A DNA stretch of 64,000 bases from Humibacter sp. RRB41. Its GTDB lineage: Bacteria > Actinomycetota > Actinomycetes > Actinomycetales > Microbacteriaceae. Below are positions 1-8,009 of the stretch, piece by piece. The notes under the pieces are model-generated. The model saw nothing but the letters and a program-made list of their open reading frames with translations. It did no database searches and was not told the origin of the DNA. The DNA lies in NCBI RefSeq assembly GCF_022761015.1, contig NZ_JAKWJQ010000001.1, positions 372,001 to 436,000 on the forward strand. Reading direction: 5' to 3'. Within the stretch, counting starts at the first letter, position 1; every line of letters starts with the position of its first letter. Position numbers and translations under genes: made by a program.

Positions 1-101
1 GGAGCGAGGTCCCCGTCGGGCCGAGCTGGACCGGACGGATCGGTTGCGGCATCCGGAACTCTCACAGACATCCGCCACCATGCGGGAAGGACAGGACACA
101 G

Positions 102-2258
102 ATGGCGAACATGCAGGGTGCACCCTCCAGCCAGGAGGACCAGAAGAGCGCGCTCGAACAGTACGGAATCGACCTCACGGAGCTTGCCAAGGCGGGCAAG
201 CTCGATCCCGTGATCGGTCGCGACTCCGAGATCCGTCGCGTCAGCCAGGTGCTGACGAGGCGCACCAAGAACAACCCGGTGCTGATCGGCGAACCCGGCG
301 TCGGCAAGACGGCCGTCGTCGAGGGCCTCGCTCAGCGCATCGTCGCGGGCGACGTCGCCGAGTCGCTGAAGAACAAGCGGCTGGTGTCGCTCGACATCTC
401 CGCTTTGGTTGCAGGCGCGATGTACCGCGGCCAGTTCGAGGAGCGGCTCAAGGCGGTGCTCAAAGAGGTCGACGAGTCGAACGGCGAGGTCATCACGTTC
501 GTCGACGAGTTGCACCTGCTCATGGGTGCCGGCGGTGGCGAGGGGTCGGTCGCGGCATCCAACATGCTCAAGCCGATGCTCGCGCGCGGTGAGTTGCGCC
601 TGATCGGTGCGACGACACTCGACGAGTATCGCGAGTACATCGAGAAGGATGCCGCGCTCGAGCGACGCTTTCAGCAGGTGTACGTGGGCGAGCCGAGCGT
701 CGAGGACACGATCGCGATCCTCCGTGGGCTCAAGGGGCGCTACGAGGCGCACCACGGCGTGACGATCTCGGATGCCGCGCTGGTGGCATCCGCAGCACTG
801 TCCAACCGTTACATCACGTCGCGGCAGTTGCCCGACAAGGCGATCGACTTGATCGACGAGGCGATGAGCCGCCTGAAGATGGAGATCGACTCGTCGCCGG
901 TCGAGATCGACCAGCTCAAGCGCCAGGTCGACCGTATGAAGCTCGAGGAACTCGCCCTCAAGAAGGAGAAGGACGACGCGTCGAAGGAGCGTCTCGCCAA
1001 GCTGCGCGAGGAGCTCGTCACCCACGAGCGCGAGCTCTCGGAGCTCGAGGCGCGCTGGGCTCGTGAGCGAATGAGCCTCAACCGCGTCGGCGACCTCAAG
1101 AAGAAGCTCGACGGAGCGGTCACCGAGCGGGATCGCGCGCTGCGCGAGGCGAACTATGCCAAGGCATCCAAGCTCGAATACGAGACCATCAAGCAGCTCG
1201 AGCGCGATCTCGCGGAGGCCGAGCAGGCCGAGGATGCGCCGGACGAGCCGCGCATGGTGAACGAACAGGTCACCGAAGAAGACATCGCGGCGGTGATCGC
1301 GGCGTGGACGGGCATCCCGGTCGGGCGCCTCATGCAGGGCGAGACCGAGAAGCTGCTGAACCTGGAGAACGAGCTCGGCAAGCGACTGATCGGCCAGAAG
1401 CGTGCGGTGCACGCGGTGGCGGATGCCGTGCGTCGCTCCCGCGCTGGCATCAGCGACCCGAATCGGCCGACCGGGTCGTTCCTCTTCCTCGGTCCGACGG
1501 GCGTCGGCAAGACCGAGCTGGCGAAGGCGCTCGCGGAGTTCCTCTTCGACGACGAGCACGCCATGGTGCGCATCGACATGTCGGAGTACGGCGAGAAGCA
1601 CACCGTCTCGCGTCTGGTCGGCGCCCCTCCCGGCTATATCGGATATGAGCAGGGTGGACAGCTCACCGAGGCCGTGCGTCGCCGTCCCTACGGCGTGATC
1701 CTGCTCGACGAGGTCGAGAAGGCGCATCCGGAGGTGTTCGACATTCTGCTGCAGGTGCTCGACGACGGACGTCTCACCGACGGCCAGGGTCGCACTGTCG
1801 ACTTTCGCAATACCATCCTGATTCTCACCTCGAACCTCGGATCGCAGGTGCTCGTCGATCCGTCGTTGTCATGGACCGAGAAGGAGGGCGAGGTGCAGGC
1901 GCTCGTGCGTCAGGCGTTCAAGCCCGAGTTCGTCAACCGGCTCGACGACATCGTGGTGTTCTCGGCGCTCAGTGAGGAAGAGCTCGGCGAGATCGTCTCG
2001 CTCTACATCGACCGGCTGCAGGCGCGGCTGCATGAGCGTCGTCTCGAGCTGGGTGTCACACCGGATGCCCGTTCCTGGCTCGCCGAGCGCGGCTACGACC
2101 CGATCTACGGGGCGCGTCCGTTGCGACGCCTGATGCAGCATGAGATCGACGACCGTCTCGCGACTTCCCTGCTGGAGGGGCGCATCCGAGACGGCAGCGT
2201 CGTGCGCGTCGATCTCGCGGTCGACGGCGACCACCTCGAGGTCACCCCCGTCGAGTAG
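102..2258 (+). CDS. Clp ATPase, ClpB-type, lacking the N-terminal domain
   Basis: This is a 718-residue AAA+ unfoldase/disaggregase with two ATPase modules. Walker A motifs are GEPGVGKT at residues 63-70 and GPTGVGKT near 464-471. A charged coiled-coil middle segment lies around 280-370, and the C-terminal D2-small domain is present. The two Clp_N repeats (about 140 residues) of full ClpB or ClpC are absent; the protein starts just before the D1 domain. The D2 segment has the ClpB-like SNLGS motif and I see no IGF/LGF ClpP-docking loop, which points to chaperone activity without ClpP (inference). ATG 102 is preceded by GGGAAGGA at 84-91. The frame stays open upstream to the window edge, so a longer form cannot be excluded, but those codons do not look like a Clp_N domain. 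Confidence 0.93.
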   Translation: MANMQGAPSSQEDQKSALEQYGIDLTELAKAGKLDPVIGRDSEIRRVSQVLTRRTKNNPVLIGEPGVGKTAVVEGLAQRIVAGDVAESLKNKRLVSLDISALVAGAMYRGQFEERLKAVLKEVDESNGEVITFVDELHLLMGAGGGEGSVAASNMLKPMLARGELRLIGATTLDEYREYIEKDAALERRFQQVYVGEPSVEDTIAILRGLKGRYEAHHGVTISDAALVASAALSNRYITSRQLPDKAIDLIDEAMSRLKMEIDSSPVEIDQLKRQVDRMKLEELALKKEKDDASKERLAKLREELVTHERELSELEARWARERMSLNRVGDLKKKLDGAVTERDRALREANYAKASKLEYETIKQLERDLAEAEQAEDAPDEPRMVNEQVTEEDIAAVIAAWTGIPVGRLMQGETEKLLNLENELGKRLIGQKRAVHAVADAVRRSRAGISDPNRPTGSFLFLGPTGVGKTELAKALAEFLFDDEHAMVRIDMSEYGEKHTVSRLVGAPPGYIGYEQGGQLTEAVRRRPYGVILLDEVEKAHPEVFDILLQVLDDGRLTDGQGRTVDFRNTILILTSNLGSQVLVDPSLSWTEKEGEVQALVRQAFKPEFVNRLDDIVVFSALSEEELGEIVSLYIDRLQARLHERRLELGVTPDARSWLAERGYDPIYGARPLRRLMQHEIDDRLATSLLEGRIRDGSVVRVDLAVDGDHLEVTPVE

Positions 2259-2265
2259 CGCCTCC

Positions 2266-2395
2266 CGTTGGTCGAGTAGCGCGCGGCGAAGCCGCACGCG
2301 TATCGAGACCCGTTCGCGGTTGCACTGGAGGACCTCGATACGCGTCCGCTGCGCGGGCGCTACTGGATCAGCGGGGGCGCTGTCGAGTAGTGGTG
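2266..2395. repeat. Dispersed intergenic palindromic repeat (GTCGAGTAGC family), copy 1
   Basis: Contains GGTCGAGTAGC, then GTATCGAGACC, then the inverted CTCGATACGCG and GCGCTACT, and finally TGTCGAGTAG. Related copies lie near 3798, 15729, 37035, 54633, 59288, 60218 and 62208. It sits between two convergent genes, and the 3' end of the hydrolase gene at 2368 runs into it. It could form a cruciform or act as a bidirectional terminator. Confidence 0.7.
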
Positions 2396-3258
2396 GCGAA
2401 CGTCTCGAGAAGAACGTCCGCCAGCGCCGCCGGAGCCTCTTGCGCGACGTAGTGGCCGACGCCGTCCAGCTGGACGGCGGTCGGCTCCTGCGTGGCGACG
2501 CTGCGGAACGCCGCATGGGTGAAGCCGCCGCCGCGGGAGCCGATTGTGGTCACCGGCATCCGCAGGGGAACGCTCTGTGCAAGCGCGCGGAGCTCGTCCC
2601 CCTCCGTGAGCATGCCACGGTAGAGTCCCGCGGCACCCGAGAATCCGCCGGCCCTGCCGTAGGTGAGAGCGAACTCGGTAACGTCGTCGGGGCCGACTGC
2701 CGCAGCGGATACTCCGTAGAGCGGGTACAGATACTCCCCGATGAAGGCGCTCGCTTGCCTCTCGAAGAGAAGACCGGCGACGCCGGGGGATGCCAGGGCA
2801 CCGATGTACCAGACACCACCATGAGTGACATCCGCGAGGTGCTCTGCCCCGAAGCCCGCGATGCCGGACTCGATCGCGGTGAGGCCGATGACGTCGCCGG
2901 GATGCGTCGCGGCGAGCCGGAAGACCGTGCCGCCGCTGACATCCTGTCCCACCACATGCATCGCCCCAACGGCCAGGTGCTCGATCAGCGCGTGAAGATC
3001 GTCGGCGGCGACTGCGCTCGAGTAGTTCTCATCGGCGACATCCGAATCGCCGAATCCACGCAGGTCGACCGCGTAGACGCGGTGATGTGCGGCGAGAAGC
3101 GGGATGAGCTTGCGGAACGCCCACCACGTTTCGGGGAATCCGTGCACGAGGAGCACCGGAGTGCCGTCGTCTCCGGCTGTGACGTAGTGCAGGCGCGTGC
3201 CATTGACCGCCGCGGTCTCGTGCCGCACGCCGGCGATGGTTGTTCGGTCGGGTTTCAT
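2368..3258 (-). CDS. Alpha/beta-fold hydrolase (epoxide hydrolase / haloalkane dehalogenase-like)
   Basis: A 296-residue alpha/beta hydrolase. The oxyanion motif HGFPETWW is at residues 39-46. The nucleophile elbow reads VVGQDVSGG, so the nucleophile should be Asp106 rather than Ser, as in epoxide hydrolases and haloalkane dehalogenases. A late GHY (in DGVGHYVAQE) supplies the catalytic His. The start is ATG at 3258, with AGGAGG (reverse complement of 3264-3269) six bases upstream. It is divergent from a MarR regulator at 3363, and two 15-bp palindromes lie between them, so it is probably that regulator's target. The C-terminus (RQRPR) is encoded within the intergenic repeat. The substrate is unknown. 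Confidence 0.85.
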   Translation of the reverse strand: MKPDRTTIAGVRHETAAVNGTRLHYVTAGDDGTPVLLVHGFPETWWAFRKLIPLLAAHHRVYAVDLRGFGDSDVADENYSSAVAADDLHALIEHLAVGAMHVVGQDVSGGTVFRLAATHPGDVIGLTAIESGIAGFGAEHLADVTHGGVWYIGALASPGVAGLLFERQASAFIGEYLYPLYGVSAAAVGPDDVTEFALTYGRAGGFSGAAGLYRGMLTEGDELRALAQSVPLRMPVTTIGSRGGGFTHAAFRSVATQEPTAVQLDGVGHYVAQEAPAALADVLLETFATTTRQRPR

Positions 3259-3287
3259 CTGCGCCTCCTGGCGAACTACGGAAGTAA

Positions 3288-3333
3288 GACAACCAGGTTG
3301 TCACAGATTCACGATATAGACAACCATATTGTC
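3288..3333. promoter_or_regulatory. Pair of MarR-type operators
   Basis: Two copies of the same palindrome: GACAACCAGGTTGTC at 3288-3302 and GACAACCATATTGTC at 3319-3333. Their centres are 31 bp apart, about three helical turns. They lie between the divergent hydrolase and MarR genes; the second overlaps the expected -35 position of the marR promoter (-10 TACGAT at 3351-3356). Confidence 0.75.
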
Positions 3334-3362
3334 GATCTGATCGATGTCGCTACGATTGGCGC

Positions 3363-3806
3363 ATGTCTCGAGGTGGTGCCGACCTGGCGTTGCTGCTTCT
3401 CGCTGGGTTCCGCTTCATGGCAGAGGAGGCGACTCTCCGGCTCGCCGAGCGCGGTTACCCCGGGGTCCGCCCCGCCCATGATTTCGCGCTGCGTGCCGTG
3501 GCGGCCGGCGCCGGGTCGGTCTCCGAGGTGGGTCGACGCACGTCGGTCTCGAAGCAGGCGGCAGCGAAGACCGTCGCGGCTCTGGAAGAGGGCGGCTACG
3601 TTCGTCGCAGCCCCGATCCGGGCGACGGTCGACGAGCGCGCCTGGTGGTGACGGATCGCGGCCACTCGCTCATGCGCGACGGCGAGGCGGTGTTCGACGA
3701 GCTCCGGGCTCAGTGGGAATCCCTCGTGGGCGGCGACCGCATCGCCGACGTGCAGGATGCCCTGCAGCGGCTCCTCGGCACCGACGCTCCGCCGATGGTC
3801 GAGTAG
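3363..3806 (+). CDS. MarR-family transcriptional regulator
   Basis: A 147-residue winged-helix regulator. The recognition segment SVSEVGRRTSVSKQAAAKTVAALEEGGY (about residues 52-79) is followed by a wing with DPGDGRRARLVVTDRG. It probably represses itself and the divergent hydrolase gene through the two GACAACC/GGTTGTC palindromes in the shared 104-bp spacer. No Shine-Dalgarno is visible. TACGAT (3351-3356) lies exactly six bases upstream of ATG 3363, so translation is probably leaderless. The 3' end merges with another copy of the intergenic repeat. The ligand is unknown. Confidence 0.88.
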   Translation: MSRGGADLALLLLAGFRFMAEEATLRLAERGYPGVRPAHDFALRAVAAGAGSVSEVGRRTSVSKQAAAKTVAALEEGGYVRRSPDPGDGRRARLVVTDRGHSLMRDGEAVFDELRAQWESLVGGDRIADVQDALQRLLGTDAPPMVE

Positions 3807-3838
3807 CGCGGAGCGGGCACTACTCGATCGGCGGGGAG
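3798..3838. repeat. Intergenic palindromic repeat, short copy 2
   Basis: GGTCGAGTAGC followed by GCACTACTCGATC: a short version of the GTCGAGTAGC repeat with inverted arms, between the convergent ends of two marR genes. The first marR stop codon (TAG) lies in its left arm. Confidence 0.6.
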
Positions 3839-3844
3839 TCGCCG

Positions 3845-4351
3845 CTAGGCGTCGACGTCGTCGAGCCTCGCGATCACCACCTCGAGCAGGCGCGCGAGTT
3901 CGGCGCGCTCGGCGTCGCTGAGGTCTTGGAGCACGTCGGACTCGACGACATCCGACCCTCGGATCGCGAGACTGAACAGCTGCCAGCCCTCGTCGGTGAG
4001 GCTGATGAAGATGCGGGTGCGATTGCCGGCATCCGGCGTGCGTTCGATGAGCCCGCGCTCGGCCAGCTTGTCGAGGCGATGCGTCATGGATGACGGTGCC
4101 ACGTTCGTGAGGTCCGCGAGCTGACTCGGCGTCAGCGATTCGCCTGCCTTCGCCAGTGCGGTGACCACCGACCACTCACCGGCGGCGACATCGAGGTCGG
4201 CGAGTTGTCTGTCGTACCACTGGTCGAGCTTCTTCGTGAGACTCTGCACCGCCGTGATCACGCGCTGGACCGATTCTTCGCCGCCCGCTGCGACGTAGGT
4301 CGCGACCGCCTGGCGGTGGAGCTCCGGTGCGCTCGGTGTCTTTTTCGCCAT
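3845..4351 (-). CDS. MarR-family transcriptional regulator
   Basis: A 168-residue MarR protein. Its winged-helix core runs from LDVAAGEWSVVTALAKAG through LTPSQLADLTNVAPSSMTHRLDKLAERGLIERTPDAGNRTRI to LTDEGWQLFS (about residues 53-130), with a helical dimerisation end. It is divergent from the MFS exporter at 4461 and probably controls it. GAGAAT (reverse complement of 4358-4363) lies six bases before ATG 4351 and there is no Shine-Dalgarno, so the start looks leaderless. Palindromic half-sites sit just upstream at 4389-4415. Confidence 0.88.
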   Translation of the reverse strand: MAKKTPSAPELHRQAVATYVAAGGEESVQRVITAVQSLTKKLDQWYDRQLADLDVAAGEWSVVTALAKAGESLTPSQLADLTNVAPSSMTHRLDKLAERGLIERTPDAGNRTRIFISLTDEGWQLFSLAIRGSDVVESDVLQDLSDAERAELARLLEVVIARLDDVDA

Positions 4352-4388
4352 ACGGGAATTCTCGCATGTCTACTTCGGTTGCTAATAT

Positions 4389-4415
4389 TTCGATGTCGAA
4401 CAGTTCGTGTTCGAA
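4389..4415. promoter_or_regulatory. Probable MarR operator region
   Basis: TTCGA-TG-TCGAA (4389-4400) is followed by TTCG-N4-CGAA (4404-4415), two palindromes of similar core in the 109-bp spacer between divergent marR and MFS genes. The position fits a repressor acting on both promoters. Binding is inferred. Confidence 0.5.
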
Positions 4416-4460
4416 TCCTACGTCGTCGAAGTCTTACCAGCGCCACGAGGAGGTGCCATC

Positions 4461-5924
4461 ATGCGCGCGATGCTTCTCGTGCTCGCATCAGCCATCGGAT
4501 CACTGGGGTGGGGTGCCGTGCTCCCCTATCAGTACGCCTACGCCGCTGACACCCGCGGATGGGGTGCGCTCGTCGCGGCCGGGGCATCCTCACTGTTCTC
4601 GGTCGGCGCTCTGGTCGCGGCGCCGTTGGCGGGTCGCCTCGCCGACCGTTTCAACCCCGTCACCGTTGTCGTCGTCTCGCAACTGATCGGCGCTGCGGCC
4701 GTCGGGTCCCTGGTCTTCGTCGACCAGCCAGCGCTGTTCCTGGCCGGGATGCTCGTGTTCGGCCTCGGCCTCTCGGCTGCCGTTCCCGCGAAGCAGGTGC
4801 TCGCGCTGAACTGGTCGTCCGGCGCCGATCGTCGCAAGATCTTCGCCTACAAGTTCACCGGTGAGTCCCTCGGCATGGCCGCCGGCGCGTTCCTCGCCGG
4901 CTTGGTCGTCGACCTGAACCGCACGAACGGCCTCGACATCGGATTTCTGATGGCGGCGGCCGGCTTCGTGCTGGCGTCCGGGATCATCGGGCTCGCCGGA
5001 GCACGGTTCTGGGCGGGTCGTACGCCGATCGCAGGCGCGCGGGCGGCCTCGGATGCCGCGGCGCAGGCATCCGCTCGCTCGGTCGGCGCTGTGGAGGCCG
5101 AGACCGGTGCGATCGCGGTCATCGACCGAGACGAAGCGGATGCCGGAGGCCGGCGCGTCGGTGGCGCCCTGCGCGCGATCTTCGCCGAGCCCGCCATGCG
5201 GTGGACGGCCATCGTCACGGTCACGCTCGCGCTCGGCTTCTATGCCCAGTTCGAGTCCGGCCTGCCGGCATACGCGCTGACGACGCTGCGCGTGGATCCG
5301 TCGGCGATCGGCACGGCGGCGGCGGTCAACTGCCTCGTGATCGTCGCTATCCAGGTCGTCGTCGTGAAGCTCACGGCCAAGCGCACCGCGCCGGTGCTGC
5401 TCATGGCAGTCGGCGGTATCTGGGCGCTTTCATGGGTCATCCTCTCGGCCGCGCAGTTCATGCCGGGCATCGCCTCTGCGCTGTTCGTCATGACGTACGG
5501 CGTCTTCGCCGTCGGCGAGACGATCTACAGCCCGGTGCTCAACCCGCTCACGGCCTCGCTCGCGCCGAAGGGGATGGTGGGGCAGACGCTCGGCACCGTC
5601 GCCGCGCTGCAGACCGCGTTCTCGGCGGCCGGACCGCTCGTGGCAGGGGTGCTGCTCGGGGCCGGGCTGGCGGACGCGTTCCTCGGCATCCACCTCGCGA
5701 TCAGCCTTGTGGCGGTGTTCGCGGCATGGCGGCTGCGGCGTGCGCTGATCGCCAGGACCGAGCGCGAGGAGAAGTTCACACGACGCACGGGCCGGAGTTC
5801 CACAGCACCGGACGTCGCCGGCGGGCGTCAGGCCGCGACGTCGGCGCGCGGCACGACGAGCAACCGTCCGGCGCGACCGGTCACGGTGAACCCGACCCGC
5901 TCGAGGAAGCCGCGGCAGTCCTGA
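4461..5924 (+). CDS. MFS transporter (drug-efflux type)
   Basis: A 487-residue major facilitator with about 12 hydrophobic segments. The conserved loop 2-3 signature reads GRLADRFNP, and a central loop of about 50 residues (AGARAASDAAAQ to RVGGALRAIF) separates the two six-helix halves. A hydrophilic basic tail of about 45 residues closes the protein. ATG 4461 is chosen because GAGGAGGT stands at 4447-4454; a GTG at 4407 in frame would add 18 residues but lies inside the operator region. The divergent MarR suggests inducible export of a toxic compound. Its last 97 bases overlap the convergent acetyltransferase gene, so one of the two tails may be shorter in other strains. Confidence 0.85.
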   Translation: MRAMLLVLASAIGSLGWGAVLPYQYAYAADTRGWGALVAAGASSLFSVGALVAAPLAGRLADRFNPVTVVVVSQLIGAAAVGSLVFVDQPALFLAGMLVFGLGLSAAVPAKQVLALNWSSGADRRKIFAYKFTGESLGMAAGAFLAGLVVDLNRTNGLDIGFLMAAAGFVLASGIIGLAGARFWAGRTPIAGARAASDAAAQASARSVGAVEAETGAIAVIDRDEADAGGRRVGGALRAIFAEPAMRWTAIVTVTLALGFYAQFESGLPAYALTTLRVDPSAIGTAAAVNCLVIVAIQVVVVKLTAKRTAPVLLMAVGGIWALSWVILSAAQFMPGIASALFVMTYGVFAVGETIYSPVLNPLTASLAPKGMVGQTLGTVAALQTAFSAAGPLVAGVLLGAGLADAFLGIHLAISLVAVFAAWRLRRALIARTEREEKFTRRTGRSSTAPDVAGGRQAATSARGTTSNRPARPVTVNPTRSRKPRQS

Positions 5925-6316
5925 CTGCCGGCGTCGGCCGGTAGCCAGATCTGGCATCGGTGCTCGTCGGCGATGCGTGCAAGACGGTGCATGGCACGGG
6001 TGCCGATTCCGCGGCCGCGGTGATCGCCGAGCACGCAGAGCTGCACGAGCTGGATGCCCCCGCCGCGCATCACGGTGAGCAGGCGCCCGCAGAGTGTGCC
6101 GTCGCACTCGATCGCCAGGTCGACGGCGTCCGGGAATTCCGCACGCACGCGCATCCGCTGCTCGACGTATTGCATCGATGCCAGCGCATCCCGCGTTCCC
6201 GCGTCGACGGCGAGCGTCGCGATCTCGTCTGCATACACCTGCTGGAAGAGCCTGAAGAGGGCGGGGCCGTCGCTGTCGGCGACCGGCCGGTACCGCAGTT
6301 GATCTGTGGCTATCAC
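5828..6316 (-). CDS. GNAT-family N-acetyltransferase
   Basis: A 162-residue acetyltransferase. The acetyl-CoA-binding motif A reads VQLCVLGDHRGRGIGTRAMHRL (about residues 93-114), with the RGRGIG pyrophosphate loop. The C-terminal GFLERVGFTVTGRAGRLLVV is the usual motif B region. The GTG start at 6316 overlaps the stop of the DUF6916 gene by four bases (GTGA, 6316-6313), so the two are co-translated. The acceptor is unknown. The 3' end overlaps the MFS gene on the other strand by 97 bp. Confidence 0.85.
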   Translation of the reverse strand: MIATDQLRYRPVADSDGPALFRLFQQVYADEIATLAVDAGTRDALASMQYVEQRMRVRAEFPDAVDLAIECDGTLCGRLLTVMRGGGIQLVQLCVLGDHRGRGIGTRAMHRLARIADEHRCQIWLPADAGSQDCRGFLERVGFTVTGRAGRLLVVPRADVAA

Positions 6317-6732
6317 GGACGCCGACCGGCGAGGCGACGGGACGACGAGCGGCGCGGGCGCGCTGAGGCGGCGATGAACAGCTGGGCGTCGGGGAGGTCG
6401 GGTTTCTCCGTCGCGCAGAGCCGGTACACACCGGCGGGCGGACGTGCGGAGCTGACGGTGAACATGAGGCCGAAGCGGGTGTCGGAATCCGCTCGGTCGT
6501 TGCCGAGCGACTCGACCGACGCGAGGGTGAGGGCGAAGTGCCCGTACTCGCTGGCGGCGTCGAAATGTGCGCCGACGGCATCCGCGTAGTCGTCCCGTAG
6601 CGGCTCGGATGCCTGCGCGACGGCCGGCACGATCGTTCCGGCCATGGCCACCCCGGCGTACTGCGGCGACCCGGCCAGGATGACGGTGCGGCGCGTCACC
6701 GCGCGCGGTCCCCCAATGTTTCGTTTCCCCAT
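6313..6732 (-). CDS. DUF6916-like small protein with a twin-arginine-like leader
   Basis: A 139-residue protein. After a basic start with TRRTVILAG and a short hydrophobic stretch (about residues 14-41) comes a beta-rich domain with HFALTLASVESLGND and RFGLMFTVSSARPPAGVYRLC, which resembles DUF6916 proteins. A GGGGGAG-type Shine-Dalgarno lies about 10 bases before ATG 6732. It is the first gene of a two-gene unit with the GNAT enzyme. The leader resembles a Tat signal but the hydrophobic core is weak, so export is uncertain. No biochemical function is known to me. Confidence 0.7.
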   Translation of the reverse strand: MGKRNIGGPRAVTRRTVILAGSPQYAGVAMAGTIVPAVAQASEPLRDDYADAVGAHFDAASEYGHFALTLASVESLGNDRADSDTRFGLMFTVSSARPPAGVYRLCATEKPDLPDAQLFIAASARPRRSSSRRLAGRRP

Positions 6733-6897
6733 GTCGTCGCTCCCCCAGCGTTAATCGACAAAGTCTGCACGTCACCTTAGGGCCGACAACGGGGCGAGCG
6801 AAAGACCCCGGCGCCTCGGATTTCGCAGTTTCTCAAACCTGAACGGCGTGTCGCGGTCGATGGCCGTCGTGTGCAGGACGGCCAAATGTTCGCGCCA

Positions 6898-6932
6898 TCA
6901 CCACGACAGCGCAAATGGCGCTGTTGTGGTGA
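6898..6932. promoter_or_regulatory. 15-bp inverted repeat between divergent genes
   Basis: TCACCACGACAGCGC (6898-6912) and GCGCTGTTGTGGTGA (6918-6932) with a 5-base spacer; one position is mismatched in DNA (a G-U pair in RNA). It lies about 43 bp upstream of the dehydrogenase -10 box (TAGGCT, 6975-6980) and 166 bp upstream of the DUF6916 start. No gene ends here, so an operator is more likely than a terminator. Confidence 0.5.
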
Positions 6933-6986
6933 GGGTGTGCGTCTGCGACTACGGCTGTGGCCGACGCGTCGTCCTAGGCTCGAAGC

Positions 6987-8009
6987 ATGCGCGCGACTGT
7001 GATGTACGGCGAACGTGACGTTCGCCTCGAAGATGTGCCGGACCCCGAGCTGACGACGGGGCACGATGCGATCGTGCGAGTCGTCGCCTCGTGCGTCTGC
7101 GGTTCGGATCTGTGGGGCTACCGCGGTGTCGTCCCCACCGAGCGCCCGCGGCGCATGGGTCACGAGTTCGTCGGCATCGTGGAGCGCACCGGCGCCGCCG
7201 TCTCGGGGATCGAGGACGGCGACTTCGTGATCGCCTCGTTCTACGACTGCGACTACACGTGCGAGAACTGCCGCAACGGCTTCAGCTCGTCGTGCCTCGA
7301 GCTGGGCTGGTATCACGGCTGCCAGGCCGAGCTCGTACGTGTGCCGCACGCCGACGGGTCCCTCGTCGTCGTGCCGCAGGATCGCCTGACCGACGCGCTG
7401 GTTCCGCACCTTCTCACCCTCGCGGATGTCATGGGCACCGGCCATCACGCCGTGCACGTCGCCGAGGTGCACGAGGGCAGCACGGTCGCCGTGGTCGGCG
7501 ACGGCGCCGTCGGGCTGTGCGCCGTGGTCGCGGCGAAGCGGCTCGGGGCATCCCGCATCGTGGCCATGTCACGCAACCCCGAGCGCCAGCAGCTCGCCCG
7601 CGACTTCGGTGCGACCGAGATCGTCGAGCAGCGCGGCGAAGAGGGTGCGCGCATCGTCAAGGAGATGTTCGGCGGCATCGGCCCTGACGCGGTGGTCGAA
7701 GCGGTCGGCACCGCCGAATCGATGGATCAGGCGCTGCGCTCCGTGCGCCCAGGTGGCTTCGTCGGCTACGTCGGAGTGCCGAACGGCGGGCCGCAGCTGC
7801 CCGTGCGCCAGCTGTTCGACAACAACACCAAGGTGGCGGGCGGCATGGCTCCGGTGCGCAACTACGCGGACGAGCTGCTGGTGGACATCCTGAACGGTTC
7901 GATCGAGCCGGGGCGGGTCTTCGATCTCGAGCTGCCGTTGTCCGAGGTGGCCGAGGGCTACGCGGCGATGGACGAGCGTCGCGCGATCAAGTCCCTGCTG
8001 CGTCCGTGA
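6987..8009 (+). CDS. Zinc-dependent alcohol dehydrogenase (MDR family)
   Basis: A 340-residue medium-chain dehydrogenase. The catalytic zinc ligands fit CGSD (near residue 38) and GHEF (near 59). The structural-zinc lobe is partly kept (CDYTCENCRNGFSSSC). The nucleotide-binding fold has VAVVGDGAVGLCAVVAAKRLGA, the GxGxxG-like motif of NAD(P) enzymes. ATG 6987 follows TAGGCT (6975-6980) by six bases without a Shine-Dalgarno, so it is probably leaderless. The stop overlaps the start of the next SDR gene (GTGA), which makes a two-step oxidation operon likely. The substrate is not evident. Confidence 0.9.
   Translation: MRATVMYGERDVRLEDVPDPELTTGHDAIVRVVASCVCGSDLWGYRGVVPTERPRRMGHEFVGIVERTGAAVSGIEDGDFVIASFYDCDYTCENCRNGFSSSCLELGWYHGCQAELVRVPHADGSLVVVPQDRLTDALVPHLLTLADVMGTGHHAVHVAEVHEGSTVAVVGDGAVGLCAVVAAKRLGASRIVAMSRNPERQQLARDFGATEIVEQRGEEGARIVKEMFGGIGPDAVVEAVGTAESMDQALRSVRPGGFVGYVGVPNGGPQLPVRQLFDNNTKVAGGMAPVRNYADELLVDILNGSIEPGRVFDLELPLSEVAEGYAAMDERRAIKSLLRP

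Noticed and set aside
4407-4460. GTG 4407 as the MFS start
   Set aside because: It lies in the operator region and has no ribosome site; ATG 4461 has GAGGAGGT at the right distance.
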